Positions 32,392 through 39,672 of a stretch of 49,641 bases of DNA are shown piece after piece; the first letter of the stretch is position 1; each line of letters begins with the position of its first letter. Both the position numbers and the translations under genes were made by a program. The DNA is from an uncultured Candidatus Melainabacteria bacterium. Its GTDB lineage: Bacteria; Cyanobacteriota; Vampirovibrionia; Gastranaerophilales; Gastranaerophilaceae. The DNA lies in assembly GCA_934717895.1 (NCBI GenBank), contig CAKUZO010000003.1:1-49641 (forward strand), in the 5' to 3' direction. The notes under the pieces were generated by a model. That model saw only the letters and a program-made list of their open reading frames with translations. It was not told the DNA's origin and searched no databases.

Positions 32392-32472
32392 GTTGACAGC
32401 CAAAGTTTCTTCGGACGAATGTTATTGTCCTCAGACTGGCGAAATTATTTTTAAAAATTAAGGAAGTGCATT

Positions 32473-33117
32473 ATGAAAAAATTTTTATTAATACTTTCTA
32501 TACTATTAATGTTACCGCTAAGTGCATATAGTGCCGATGTTGTGCCACAATACGTAAGTATTCAGCAGACAAACACGCTCGGACTTTATCAAGCACCGAA
32601 CGAGATTATACTTTACAAAGAGCCATCTGAGGCGTCAACTCTCGTTCATAGCATAAGCTGGATTGGGGAAAAGATTTTTCCTGAAAGTGTAAAACCGCAA
32701 GACTTATTTGTAGTTTATGTGCCTTCTAAAAATCTTGCCTATCTTGCAGTTACAGACGAAACTGAGGACTGGGTTCAAGTTATTTATAACAACTCAACAG
32801 GTGCCAAAGGTTGGATAAAGAATGATGATCCGTATCGATTTTCAACTTGGGTAATGTTTTACAATATGTATGGGAAAAAATATGGGCTTAATCTCTTGAA
32901 AGAAGCACCTGAGTCTGCAAAAGATTTACATGTTGCGACAGATGACAAATCTCAAATTGTCGGAACGATAAATATGCCTAAGAAGATTAATTTAAACCTT
33001 GTTCGAGGGAACTGGGCGCTTGTTAGTGTTATGGACATTGATAGAACGCCGAAAACAGGTTATGTCAGATGGAGATCTGATAAGGGTGTGAAATATTATT
33101 TCCCTGCTATTAAATAA
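32473..33117 (+). CDS. Exported SH3-like protein
   Basis: 214 residues with a clean signal peptide (MKKFLLILSILLMLPLSAYS-A, cleavage near 21). The mature part is beta-rich and contains two SH3-like segments: around DWVQVIYNNSTGAKGWIKNDDPY (about 96-118) and around NWALVSVMDIDRTPKTGYVRWR near the end, the typical W-x-x-V...G-W-V/I pattern of bacterial SH3 domains that bind cell wall. It probably acts in the periplasm. AAGGAAG precedes the ATG. It follows pheT by 81 bases. Confidence 0.65.
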   Translation: MKKFLLILSILLMLPLSAYSADVVPQYVSIQQTNTLGLYQAPNEIILYKEPSEASTLVHSISWIGEKIFPESVKPQDLFVVYVPSKNLAYLAVTDETEDWVQVIYNNSTGAKGWIKNDDPYRFSTWVMFYNMYGKKYGLNLLKEAPESAKDLHVATDDKSQIVGTINMPKKINLNLVRGNWALVSVMDIDRTPKTGYVRWRSDKGVKYYFPAIK

Positions 33118-33179
33118 ATTAATAAATTAAATTGTTTGAATATTTAGTTATACAGGTTTGAAATTCTAAAAAAATTGTG

Positions 33180-33208
33180 TTGCAAGAAAGTTCAAAATAA
33201 TATATACT
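33180..33208 (+). promoter_or_regulatory. Promoter of the unknown gene at 33.2 kb
   Basis: TTGCAA (33180-33185), 17 bases, TATACT (33203-33208). The -10 is six bases before ATG 33215, the same spacing as at the other suspected leaderless starts. Confidence 0.6.
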
Positions 33209-33214
33209 GTTCTT

Positions 33215-33913
33215 ATGAATATTTTACAGAAGATTATCTATTTCTTTTTAGAAAAACAAGAAAAAACTTTAACAAAACGCCTAAGTAAGCATTTGAAAAC
33301 GACGAGTGCAAATTCGACCTCTAAAACAGTTTTGTCAAAAGGGGTTACGATGACCTTGAATTCAGAAACAGAAAAAAATAAAGAATTAGTCTTAAAAAAT
33401 GTTTCAGATATTGTGGCGAGTTGTAATAACGATATTTCCAAACTTTTGGCTTATATTGAAACCAAAGGCACCAAAATTGTTCGTTTGGATAATGCTGACA
33501 AGATTTTGGCTGTGATAAAAGAAGAAGAAGGTTTGATAACCTCGTTGGAAGGAATTGAAGCCCTTTATATAAATATAATAACGAATTCTGGGTTTTCATT
33601 TAAGTCAAAACCAATGTTTATAATGCGTAATGGGCAAATTGATCCTTATTATATGGCTCATCAGTTCTACAAATGGTATGCTTTGCAGATGAAGCTTCCC
33701 GGGTTTGATTTTATGTCACAAAAGATTTTTAAAATTTACTTAAATTCAGATGGAGCAATTCTTTCAAACTTAACACTTGATGAAATGACAGGATTGAAAG
33801 AGGCTATTGCTCGGGATCAAGAGGCGACAAGTTTTGCGCTTGACCTTGCAAAACAAAAAGAGGGCTCTAAAAAAGTTCTTGAAAAGATGCAAGAAGGCGG
33901 TGCTGATGTGTAG
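33215..33913 (+). CDS. Unknown cytoplasmic protein, 232 residues
   Basis: No family recognised. The N-terminus is basic and partly hydrophobic (MNILQKIIYFFLEKQEKTLTKRL); the remainder is mixed alpha/beta without a signal peptide or motif. Two starts compete. ATG 33215 has no ribosome-binding site but sits six bases after a strong promoter, which suggests a leaderless message. ATG 33350 (codon 46) has a strong ribosome-binding site, AAGGGG, five bases upstream, and would yield 187 residues. Both products might be made. It lies 77 bases before flhB, on the same strand; whether it is a flagellar accessory protein is unknown. Confidence 0.5.
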   Translation: MNILQKIIYFFLEKQEKTLTKRLSKHLKTTSANSTSKTVLSKGVTMTLNSETEKNKELVLKNVSDIVASCNNDISKLLAYIETKGTKIVRLDNADKILAVIKEEEGLITSLEGIEALYINIITNSGFSFKSKPMFIMRNGQIDPYYMAHQFYKWYALQMKLPGFDFMSQKIFKIYLNSDGAILSNLTLDEMTGLKEAIARDQEATSFALDLAKQKEGSKKVLEKMQEGGADV

Positions 33914-33962
33914 TTTTATGTAAAACTTTGCAAAGGGCGAGTTCAAAGGAATTTCTTGACCA

Positions 33963-33971
33963 TGGTATAAT
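33963..33971 (+). promoter_or_regulatory. Extended -10 promoter of flhB
   Basis: TGGTATAAT, a perfect extended -10; TTCAAA (33942-33947) is 18 bases upstream of TATAAT. Start near 33978 leaves a short leader with AAGGA. Confidence 0.55.
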
Positions 33972-33990
33972 ATTCATTAAGGAATAACTT

Positions 33991-35067
33991 ATGGGTGATG
34001 AAGATAAACAGTTTGACGCCACGCCAAGGAAACTTGAACAGGCAAGAAAAGAAGGACAGGTTGTAAAATCCAAGGATTTTTCAACTGCCATATCTTTGCT
34101 TATTTTGTTTTCTGTAATCTTTGGATTGGCACCGTTTATTTGGGATCAAATCGTTCAACTTTATACGCTTTTGTATGAGCAAATCCCGAATGCTCACATT
34201 GATCAGGTCGGAATGACGTATATTTTTACAATTACGATTAAGTGTGCCGCTTTAATTATCGGCCCTGTTCTTTTTGTGGCGTGGTTTATTGCGATAATGG
34301 CGGATTTTATTCAGGTGGGGCCTCTTGTTGCAACAGCACCTTTGATGCCGAAGTTGGATAAATTAAACCCTACAAAGTATTTCAAAAATATTATGTCTAT
34401 AAAGACGCTTTTCGAGTTATTTAAAAATATTTTGAAAGTAATTCTTTTGGGATATATCGGTTGGAGCGTCTATATGGAGCATATTGAAAATATTTTAATG
34501 CTTGCTGCAATTGACAATAATTTCGCCGTAATGATAGAGTTTGGAAAGTTAATTACAGACTTTATATTTAAAGCTTGTATTGCCTTTTTGGTAATTGCGG
34601 CAGCCGATTATGGGGTTACAAAATGGAAGTTTTTAAAAGATCAAAAAATGTCTTTTAAAGAAATTAAAGACGAGTATAAAAATACAGAAGGAGATCCGAA
34701 TGTAAAAGCAGCTTTGCGTCAGCGTCGTATGCAAATGCTTCAACAAGGTATGATGGACGCTGTGCCTGACGCTGATTTCGTTGTAACAAATCCGACGCAC
34801 ATCGCTTGTGCTTTAAAATATAAGGCAGAAGAAATGGCGTCCCCTATGCTTATTGCAAAAGGTACCGAGCTTATTGCAAAGAAAATTATAAAAATTGCAA
34901 GAGAGCATGGAATTCCTGTTATTGAAAATGCTCCTGTCGCTCGTGCTCTTTTTAAGATGGTTGACTTAAACCAACAAATTCCGCCGGAATTGTACAAAGC
35001 TATTGCGGAAATTCTACTTTTTGTATATAAATTAAAAAATACATCAAATAATGGAACAATTAAGTAA
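33991..35067 (+). CDS. flhB: Flagellar export switch protein FlhB
   Basis: 358 residues, the usual size of FlhB/SctU. The N-terminal DKQFDATPRKLEQARKEGQV is a family hallmark, followed by four membrane helices and the cytoplasmic domain with the autocleavage motif N267-P-T-H270 (VVTNPTHIACALKY). Self-cleavage between N and P switches the export apparatus from rod/hook to filament substrates. KGTELIAKKI and ENAPVARALFK further match. FlhB and the type III secretion homologue SctU cannot be separated with certainty, but flagellar rod genes only 0.8 kb away favour FlhB. The sigma factor gene follows directly. Confidence 0.92.
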   Translation: MGDEDKQFDATPRKLEQARKEGQVVKSKDFSTAISLLILFSVIFGLAPFIWDQIVQLYTLLYEQIPNAHIDQVGMTYIFTITIKCAALIIGPVLFVAWFIAIMADFIQVGPLVATAPLMPKLDKLNPTKYFKNIMSIKTLFELFKNILKVILLGYIGWSVYMEHIENILMLAAIDNNFAVMIEFGKLITDFIFKACIAFLVIAAADYGVTKWKFLKDQKMSFKEIKDEYKNTEGDPNVKAALRQRRMQMLQQGMMDAVPDADFVVTNPTHIACALKYKAEEMASPMLIAKGTELIAKKIIKIAREHGIPVIENAPVARALFKMVDLNQQIPPELYKAIAEILLFVYKLKNTSNNGTIK

Positions 35068-35073
35068 TATCTA

Positions 35074-35093
35074 TGCTAAAATGTTTCTATAAT
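35074..35093 (+). promoter_or_regulatory. Promoter elements ahead of the sigma factor gene
   Basis: Two -10 candidates are present: TGCTAAAAT (35074-35082, extended) and TATAAT (35088-35093). From the second, the start would fall at the ATG at 35101, making the message leaderless. Confidence 0.45.
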
Positions 35094-35100
35094 CATGGTT

Positions 35101-35757
35101 ATGCAGAATAAAAATAAATTACAAGAATATATAGATATAGTTCAGAAAGTTGCCAAGGTCGAACATAGGCGTATTCCTCAACACATGGTTGATTATGAGG
35201 AGTTAGTTTCTATCGGGATTTTGGCTATTCAAGTTTTAATAAAAAATAAAACACCAGAACAATTAGAAAAATACAATGCTGCATATATTGCGACTGCTGT
35301 AAGATGGGCTATCAGAAACGAATTGAGAATTCGTTACAAATGGTATTCTCTGAAACATAAGTCAGATGATGAGGTTGATCCGGAAGAAGCAGTTGAAGGA
35401 ATGGACATGCAAAAGGCAAAAGTTCGTGAAGCTGTTTACGAAACTATTCTTTCCATTGACGGTTTGGCTGCTGCTGCAAGTGATAATGATTCTCCGTTTG
35501 ACTTTTTAAAAGATCCGCATGCTCAACCAGATGAAAGTGCTGAAATTACAGAAATGGGTCGAATGATAAGAGCAGCTATTGCTAAGTTGCCTGCAAAAGA
35601 AAGAACGGTTGTTGAATATCGTTTTTATAGAAACATGCAGGTTAAAGATATTGCAAGACAAATTGGTCTTTCGCCTTCAAGAGTTACGAGAATTGTTCAA
35701 TCTTCGTTAAATCTGGTTAAACAGTATTTGAATGAGCATGAACAATATGGATATTAA
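35101..35757 (+). CDS. Sigma-70 family factor, FliA/sigma-28-like
   Basis: 218 residues from ATG 35101. Region 2 is at the N-terminus (about 10-85): DYEELVSIGILAIQ in the DDLxxxG position and AAYIATAVRWAIRNELR, in the place of the FliA FxxYAxxRIRGAxxDELR block. Region 4 at the C-terminus (about 160-215) includes KLPAKERTVVEYRFY and the helix-turn-helix VKDIARQIGLSPSRVTRIVQSS. Region 3 is short and acidic. An ATG two codons upstream (35095) is possible, but neither has a ribosome-binding site; the second fits the -10 spacing. It sits between flhB and facing rod genes, supporting a flagellar sigma role, though a general alternative sigma is not excluded. Confidence 0.8.
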   Translation: MQNKNKLQEYIDIVQKVAKVEHRRIPQHMVDYEELVSIGILAIQVLIKNKTPEQLEKYNAAYIATAVRWAIRNELRIRYKWYSLKHKSDDEVDPEEAVEGMDMQKAKVREAVYETILSIDGLAAAASDNDSPFDFLKDPHAQPDESAEITEMGRMIRAAIAKLPAKERTVVEYRFYRNMQVKDIARQIGLSPSRVTRIVQSSLNLVKQYLNEHEQYGY

Positions 35758-35810
35758 TTAAAAAAAGTTGTTGTGTTTGATTAGTATTTAAAAATATTAG
35801 TTTTTCATAA

Positions 35811-35844
35811 AAAAAATAGGCTAAGATTAAAGCCTATTTTTTTT
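35811..35844. terminator. Bidirectional terminator between the sigma factor and flgC
   Basis: AAAATAGGCT (35813-35822) and AGCCTATTTT (35831-35840) form a perfect ten-pair stem flanked by A-runs and T-runs on both sides, suiting the two convergent transcripts. Confidence 0.8.
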
Positions 35845-35865
35845 ATGTAATTTTGTTAATCAAAT

Positions 35866-36309
35866 CTATCTTCCGATTTCGGTGGCTCTTTGCGCCATAG
35901 ATTTTGTAATGTTTATAAGTGCTAAGTTGGCTTCGTAAGCTCTTTGTGCCAAAATTGCATCTGCCATGTCAACAGCAGGGTTTACGTTTGAGGCTCTGAT
36001 ATAACCGTTTGCATCTGCATCAGGGTGTCCCGGGCGATAAATTTTATCTCCCAAAGTCGGATCTTCAACACAACCGTTAAAAACGACTCCGCCTTGCAAA
36101 TATGGCAAAGTCCCAACCCCAAAGACGTCCTCCTTCATATTATTCATCAATCCATGAAAAGAGATGTCTTCTGTTGCGTTCAAAATAGGAATTTTTCTTA
36201 CATAATTCGGAGTATCAACGTTTGCGATGTTTTTTGCGTGAATATCCATTCTCAAGCCATGTGCCTTTAAGGCATTTGCTCCGATATTCATTGATTCCAT
36301 TATACTCAT
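35866..36309 (-). CDS. flgC: Flagellar basal-body rod protein FlgC
   Basis: 147 residues, the usual FlgC length. The N-terminal rod motif is SLxANxxxxxxxxxxxxAxNIANVDTPNYVRK-like (NIANVDTPNY at about 27-36), and the C-terminus has the matching helix ADAILAQRAYEANLALINITKSM. FlgC forms part of the proximal rod. AAAGG precedes the ATG. It follows flgB with a 121-base spacer containing inverted repeats, which is unusually long for this pair. Confidence 0.92.
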   Translation of the reverse strand: MSIMESMNIGANALKAHGLRMDIHAKNIANVDTPNYVRKIPILNATEDISFHGLMNNMKEDVFGVGTLPYLQGGVVFNGCVEDPTLGDKIYRPGHPDADANGYIRASNVNPAVDMADAILAQRAYEANLALINITKSMAQRATEIGR

Positions 36310-36358
36310 AATTACGCCTTTCTTTGTGTTATGACGGAAGGGGATTGTACCACTTACC

Positions 36359-36423
36359 CGAATTTGTAAATTCGCCTTAGCTCATTAACAAATTCTTCGC
36401 TCTCCCCGTTTGGGCGAGGGGAG
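36359..36423. repeat. Inverted repeats between flgB and flgC
   Basis: Two short palindromes: CGAATTT/AAATTCG (36359-36365 and 36368-36374) and CTCCCC/GGGGAG (36402-36407 and 36418-36423), the latter followed by TTTT on the plus strand. Neither is a convincing terminator for the minus-strand operon; mRNA processing or attenuation are possible. Confidence 0.4.
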
Positions 36424-36430
36424 TTTTACG

Positions 36431-36778
36431 TTACTTACCGACGTTGATGACGGTTTTCATTTCTGTTATTATATTCGACATACGTCTTGTTGCCATCGTA
36501 TAAAGGAGTGAGTTTTCTTGCAATTCCATTAATTCGTTTGCAGGATCGATTTCTTCATACGTTTGTTCGTCAATTACGCCTGACGGGCCGAGCTTTTCGG
36601 ACAATTTGGTTTCAAGCGGACTGTTCATTGAACCTAAATAATCGCTGAAATTTACATCTCGTCTAACATAACCGGGAGTGTCCATATTGGCAAGGTTTGA
36701 ACCCAAAGCCCTTTGTCTTTGAGTGATTAAGTCCATCATTAATGAGACTTTTCCCATATTGTCAAGTGATGTAAACAT
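36431..36778 (-). CDS. flgB: Flagellar basal-body rod protein FlgB
   Basis: 115 residues, slightly short for FlgB (typically 130-138). The rod motif ALGSNLANMDTPGYVRRDVNF (about 26-46) is clear, and the C-terminus carries NELMELQENSLLYTMATRRMSNIITEM. FlgB is the most membrane-proximal rod subunit, sitting on FliE and the MS ring. AAAGGA precedes the ATG. Confidence 0.92.
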   Translation of the reverse strand: MFTSLDNMGKVSLMMDLITQRQRALGSNLANMDTPGYVRRDVNFSDYLGSMNSPLETKLSEKLGPSGVIDEQTYEEIDPANELMELQENSLLYTMATRRMSNIITEMKTVINVGK

Positions 36779-36806
36779 TTTTGTCCTTTCTTTTTAAATT
36801 TATCTT

Positions 36807-36854
36807 GTCGGATTGGCAAATCCGACCTACCATAACAACTGCGGTGCATACCGC
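36807..36854. repeat. Two adjacent perfect palindromes upstream of flgB
   Basis: GTCGGATT/AATCCGAC with a four-base loop (36807-36826) and GCGGT/ACCGC with loop GCAT (36841-36854). The first lies 28 bases ahead of flgB. They could be repetitive extragenic elements, a processing site between the flgG-like and flgB genes, or an operator; I could not find a third copy in the window. Confidence 0.4.
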
Positions 36855-36937
36855 TAAGTTTTTCTTGTCGAATTAAACCCGAAGTCGTTTGCTTTTAAAA
36901 TTTCACCAAAACCTGATGGGCGGGTTAAGCCGCAGGC

Positions 36938-37651
36938 TTATTCGCGGATATTAATTGCTTTGTTGTACATATCATCGACGACTTTCATCATTTTTGTACT
37001 AGCCAAAAGTGATGCGTTTAGTCTAAGCATGTCGCCTGTTGATGTGTATACGTTAGTGTTTGAGTTTTCAAGGTTGTTTTGGCAGAAGCAGTCGTGATTT
37101 TTTACAAGAATTGCTTCGCCTGAGTCTTCTGTCGGAACGAGTTTGTTCATTCCTTTTTGTTCAAGATTTTCTTGTGCTGCAAATCGAACAAGGGGGATTG
37201 TGCCTAGTTTTTTCGGCTTTACATTTGCGCCATCATAAGAATAAACCCCGCCATCAGGTTTGATTTCAAACTTGTAGCAATTTGTCGGAATTTTAATTCC
37301 TTCGCCAACGAGCCAGCCATCTGTTGTTACAAGATATCCGTCTTTTCCTTGTTTGAAAGCTCCATCACGAGTGTATGCAACTTCGCCTTCCGGAGAAACA
37401 ACTGGAATAAAACCTGTTCCGTTTATTGCAACATCATAAGGATTACTTGTAACTTGGATTGAACCCTGTTTGAAGTCGGCTCTGATTGCACCTTGAAGAT
37501 AGCCTTCTTCGTTAAGCATTTGTTCAAATGTGACATTTTTGTAGCCACGTGTGTTCATGTTCGCAAGATTATTAGCAACATAACCCAGTTTTTCGAACTG
37601 AGTTGCGACGTTGTTAACACTTTTTCTTACTATGCCTTGCATACTGTACAT
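36938..37651 (-). CDS. Flagellar rod/hook basal-body protein, FlgF/FlgG family (divergent)
   Basis: 237 residues. The N-terminal rod block NNVATQFEKLGYVANNLANMNTRGYK and the central QGSIQVTSNPYDVAINGTGFIPV (about 62-84, the family's D1-domain signature) identify a FlgG/FlgF protein. TRDGAFKQGKDGYLVTTDGWLVG also matches. The C-terminus departs from the normal ...EMVxMIxAQRAYExN helix; it reads DMLRLNASLLASTKMMKVVDDM and is preceded by an unusual Cys-containing HDCFC segment. GAGG lies before the ATG. It follows the next FlgF/FlgG gene by 18 bases. Which of the two is FlgF and which FlgG is unclear. Confidence 0.85.
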   Translation of the reverse strand: MYSMQGIVRKSVNNVATQFEKLGYVANNLANMNTRGYKNVTFEQMLNEEGYLQGAIRADFKQGSIQVTSNPYDVAINGTGFIPVVSPEGEVAYTRDGAFKQGKDGYLVTTDGWLVGEGIKIPTNCYKFEIKPDGGVYSYDGANVKPKKLGTIPLVRFAAQENLEQKGMNKLVPTEDSGEAILVKNHDCFCQNNLENSNTNVYTSTGDMLRLNASLLASTKMMKVVDDMYNKAINIRE

Positions 37652-37669
37652 AATTATTACCTCATATTA

Positions 37670-38368
37670 TTATGATGTCGTTCCAAGTTGCGAAATAACT
37701 TTTTGCAAGTTTTGGTTTTGAATCATAAAAATCTGTCTGTTTGCTTCAAAATTTCTGATAACCGGCATCATTGAAATAAATTCATCTTGCAATGATACGT
37801 TTGAATATTCGTTGTACCCTTGTTTTACTTGCGGATCAGTAACGACAAGCCCGTTTGCATCAACGACGCCTAGTCGTCCTGCCTGTTCAAATTTGTGAGT
37901 TTGACGGTTAAGTACACTCACCATACCTTTGGCATCAATTTTTACGTCCTCAATTTTTTCCGGAACAAGTGGCAATTGAATAGGGGTTCCGGCTGCTGAT
38001 AGAACCTGTTCGTCTTGAAGAGTCAAAAGATTTCCTGATTTATCAAGCTTAAATCTGCCGTCACGAGTCAATTTAACGCCGTTTTCGCCTTGGGTTTGAA
38101 AATAGCCTTTGTTTGCTAATGCAATATCTAATGGGTTGTCAGACATTGTAATACGCCCGACTTTGTCATCGACTGTTTGAGAAAGTCCGTGTACTCCAAT
38201 ATATTCGGTAAACGACGAAACAACAGGATCTTTTCTTTGATATCCGATTTTATCAAAACCTGTAACGTTTTCGTTGTACATGCCAATTAGTTCACTCTGA
38301 ACGTGCATCGCTCTGAGTGAAGCTGTTAAGCCTTTTTCACAGTACCTTATTCCACCGTTAATTTTCAT
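37670..38368 (-). CDS. Flagellar rod/hook basal-body protein, FlgF/FlgG family
   Basis: 232 residues. The N-terminal segment ASLRAMHVQSELIGMYNENVTGFDKIGYQRK is a variant of the rod motif, with NVTGFDKIGY in place of NxANxxTxGY. The core GRITMSDNPLDIALANKGYFQTQGE (about 90-114) and LTRDGRFKLDKSGNLL are typical, and the C-terminus NVSLQDEFISMMPVIRNFEANRQIF matches the conserved final helix better than its neighbour does. GAGG precedes the ATG. It is the first gene of the four-gene minus-strand flagellar operon. Confidence 0.87.
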   Translation of the reverse strand: MKINGGIRYCEKGLTASLRAMHVQSELIGMYNENVTGFDKIGYQRKDPVVSSFTEYIGVHGLSQTVDDKVGRITMSDNPLDIALANKGYFQTQGENGVKLTRDGRFKLDKSGNLLTLQDEQVLSAAGTPIQLPLVPEKIEDVKIDAKGMVSVLNRQTHKFEQAGRLGVVDANGLVVTDPQVKQGYNEYSNVSLQDEFISMMPVIRNFEANRQIFMIQNQNLQKVISQLGTTS

Positions 38369-38432
38369 GACTACCTCTTTTTCTAATACTGTCGGACAAT
38401 TACATGATTATTTCAATAAATAAGAAATAAAT

Positions 38433-38451
38433 CATCTATTTGTATTAGATG
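38433..38451 (-). terminator. Possible weak terminator after the S4 gene
   Basis: CATCTA/TAGATG with a seven-base loop; on the minus strand it is followed by a T-rich but interrupted tract. It lies between the S4 gene and the flagellar operon. Confidence 0.3.
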
Positions 38452-38488
38452 TCATGAATTTAATTATTTTTTTTAGAATGTCAAAATT

Positions 38489-38734
38489 TTATTCGATAAT
38501 TTCGTATAAAGTTGGAGCTTCTTGAACGCTTACGTTGTTGGCAGGAACCTTCAAAACTTTGGCGGAAACCGTTCTATTTGCATATTCTATGCGGATTTCA
38601 TCGCCTTCTTTAATTTGTTTTGCAGGTTTAGCAGGATTGCCGTTTACAAAAACTCTGCCTGTGTCAGAAACTTCGTTTGCTACTGTTCTTCTTTTTATTA
38701 ATCTTGAAACTTTTAAAAACTTGTCTAATCTCAT
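38489..38734 (-). CDS. S4-domain RNA-binding protein (RqcP/Hsp15 type)
   Basis: 81 residues, essentially one S4 domain: MRLDKFLKVSRLIKRRTVANE at the start, then GRVFVNGNPAKPAKQIKEGDEIRI. Small S4 proteins of this kind bind stalled 50S subunits carrying peptidyl-tRNA; RqcP helps RqcH add alanine tails in ribosome rescue, and Hsp15 stabilises such complexes. Length and sequence favour the RqcP (YabO) side. A strong ribosome-binding site, AAAGGAG, precedes ATG, and TATAAT (minus strand, 38760-38755) lies close by. Confidence 0.85.
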   Translation of the reverse strand: MRLDKFLKVSRLIKRRTVANEVSDTGRVFVNGNPAKPAKQIKEGDEIRIEYANRTVSAKVLKVPANNVSVQEAPTLYEIIE

Positions 38735-38744
38735 GTTTTCTCCT

Positions 38745-38773
38745 TTTACTTATATTATAATTTATGATATAAT
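38745..38773 (+). promoter_or_regulatory. Promoter of the phosphoesterase gene
   Basis: TTTTAC (38745-38750), 17 bases, TATAAT (38768-38773) with upstream TG giving TGATATAAT. Start near 38780, leaving about 10 bases with the ribosome-binding site AGAGGG. Confidence 0.55.
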
Positions 38774-38790
38774 TTGTCCAGAGGGTATAA

Positions 38791-39609
38791 ATGAAAAAGA
38801 ACTTTATTTTAACAATTTTATCTATATTACTAATTCAGTGCGCCACAATGGCAGAAGTTGTAAAGTTTGCACAGGTTACGGATTCTCACTTTATAAGTGG
38901 AGATAAATATAGAACAGAGGTTTTAAAATCAACTGTTGAAAGCATTAATAAGGAAAAAGGTTTGGCGTTTGTTGTGTTTACCGGTGATAATATTGATTCA
39001 CCGAAAGAACAATATTTGCCTGAATTTGTGCAAACAATTAACAAATTGAACATTCCGTATTACCTCGTAATCGGAAACCACGACGTGTTTAAGAACAACG
39101 GACTTTCAAAAAAACACTACTTAGAAATTGTAAAAGAGAATAATTGTTTTTATAAATACAAAAAACCAAATTACGTGTTCAAAAAAGACGGATTTGTTTT
39201 TGTTGTTGTAGATGGCGCAAAAGAGGTTATCCCGGGCTCTGTCGGCTATTACAAAGAGGATACTTTGAAATGGCTCGACAAACAACTTACTAAATACTCA
39301 AAAGATCCTGTCGTGATTCTTCAACATTTTCCACTTGTTACAATGAAAGTTGTTCCGTCACACGAGGTTTACAAAAAAGCAGATTACTTAAACTTGTTAG
39401 ACAAGCATGACAATGTAGTTGCTATTGTTGCAGGACATTTACATATTAACAGCGAGATGATGAGGAATGGAGTTTATCATATCACATCTCCGACACTTTT
39501 GAATGACCCTAACCAGTACAAAATCATTACTATTACTACAACAAAAGGCTTTTCTCCGATGATTTATACAGAGTTGAAAAGTGTTGAACTTCCGAAAGTC
39601 GAAGATTAA
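38791..39609 (+). CDS. Exported metallophosphoesterase (calcineurin-like)
   Basis: 272 residues with a hydrophobic signal sequence at 1-20 (MKKNFILTILSILLIQC...), so it probably acts in the periplasm or at the surface; the Cys at 17 is not in a good lipobox. All metal-binding motifs of the calcineurin superfamily are present: D31-x-H33 in VTDSHF, GDN at 65-67, GNHD at 95-98, His in LQHFP at about 178, and GHLH at 215-218. The substrate could be a phosphodiester or phosphomonoester; the sequence does not say which. It shares its upstream region with the divergent S4 gene. Confidence 0.85.
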   Translation: MKKNFILTILSILLIQCATMAEVVKFAQVTDSHFISGDKYRTEVLKSTVESINKEKGLAFVVFTGDNIDSPKEQYLPEFVQTINKLNIPYYLVIGNHDVFKNNGLSKKHYLEIVKENNCFYKYKKPNYVFKKDGFVFVVVDGAKEVIPGSVGYYKEDTLKWLDKQLTKYSKDPVVILQHFPLVTMKVVPSHEVYKKADYLNLLDKHDNVVAIVAGHLHINSEMMRNGVYHITSPTLLNDPNQYKIITITTTKGFSPMIYTELKSVELPKVED

Positions 39610-39611
39610 AT

Positions 39612-39640
39612 TTGCATTTTTTTGTAAATACTATTATAAT
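39612..39640 (+). promoter_or_regulatory. Promoter of the CNNM/CorC-type gene
   Basis: TTGCAT (39612-39617), 17 bases, TATAAT (39635-39640), near consensus; leader of about 26 bases with the ribosome-binding site AAGAAGGA. Confidence 0.65.
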
Positions 39641-39672
39641 TGCAAATATATAAGAAGGATTTTTTATAAGAT

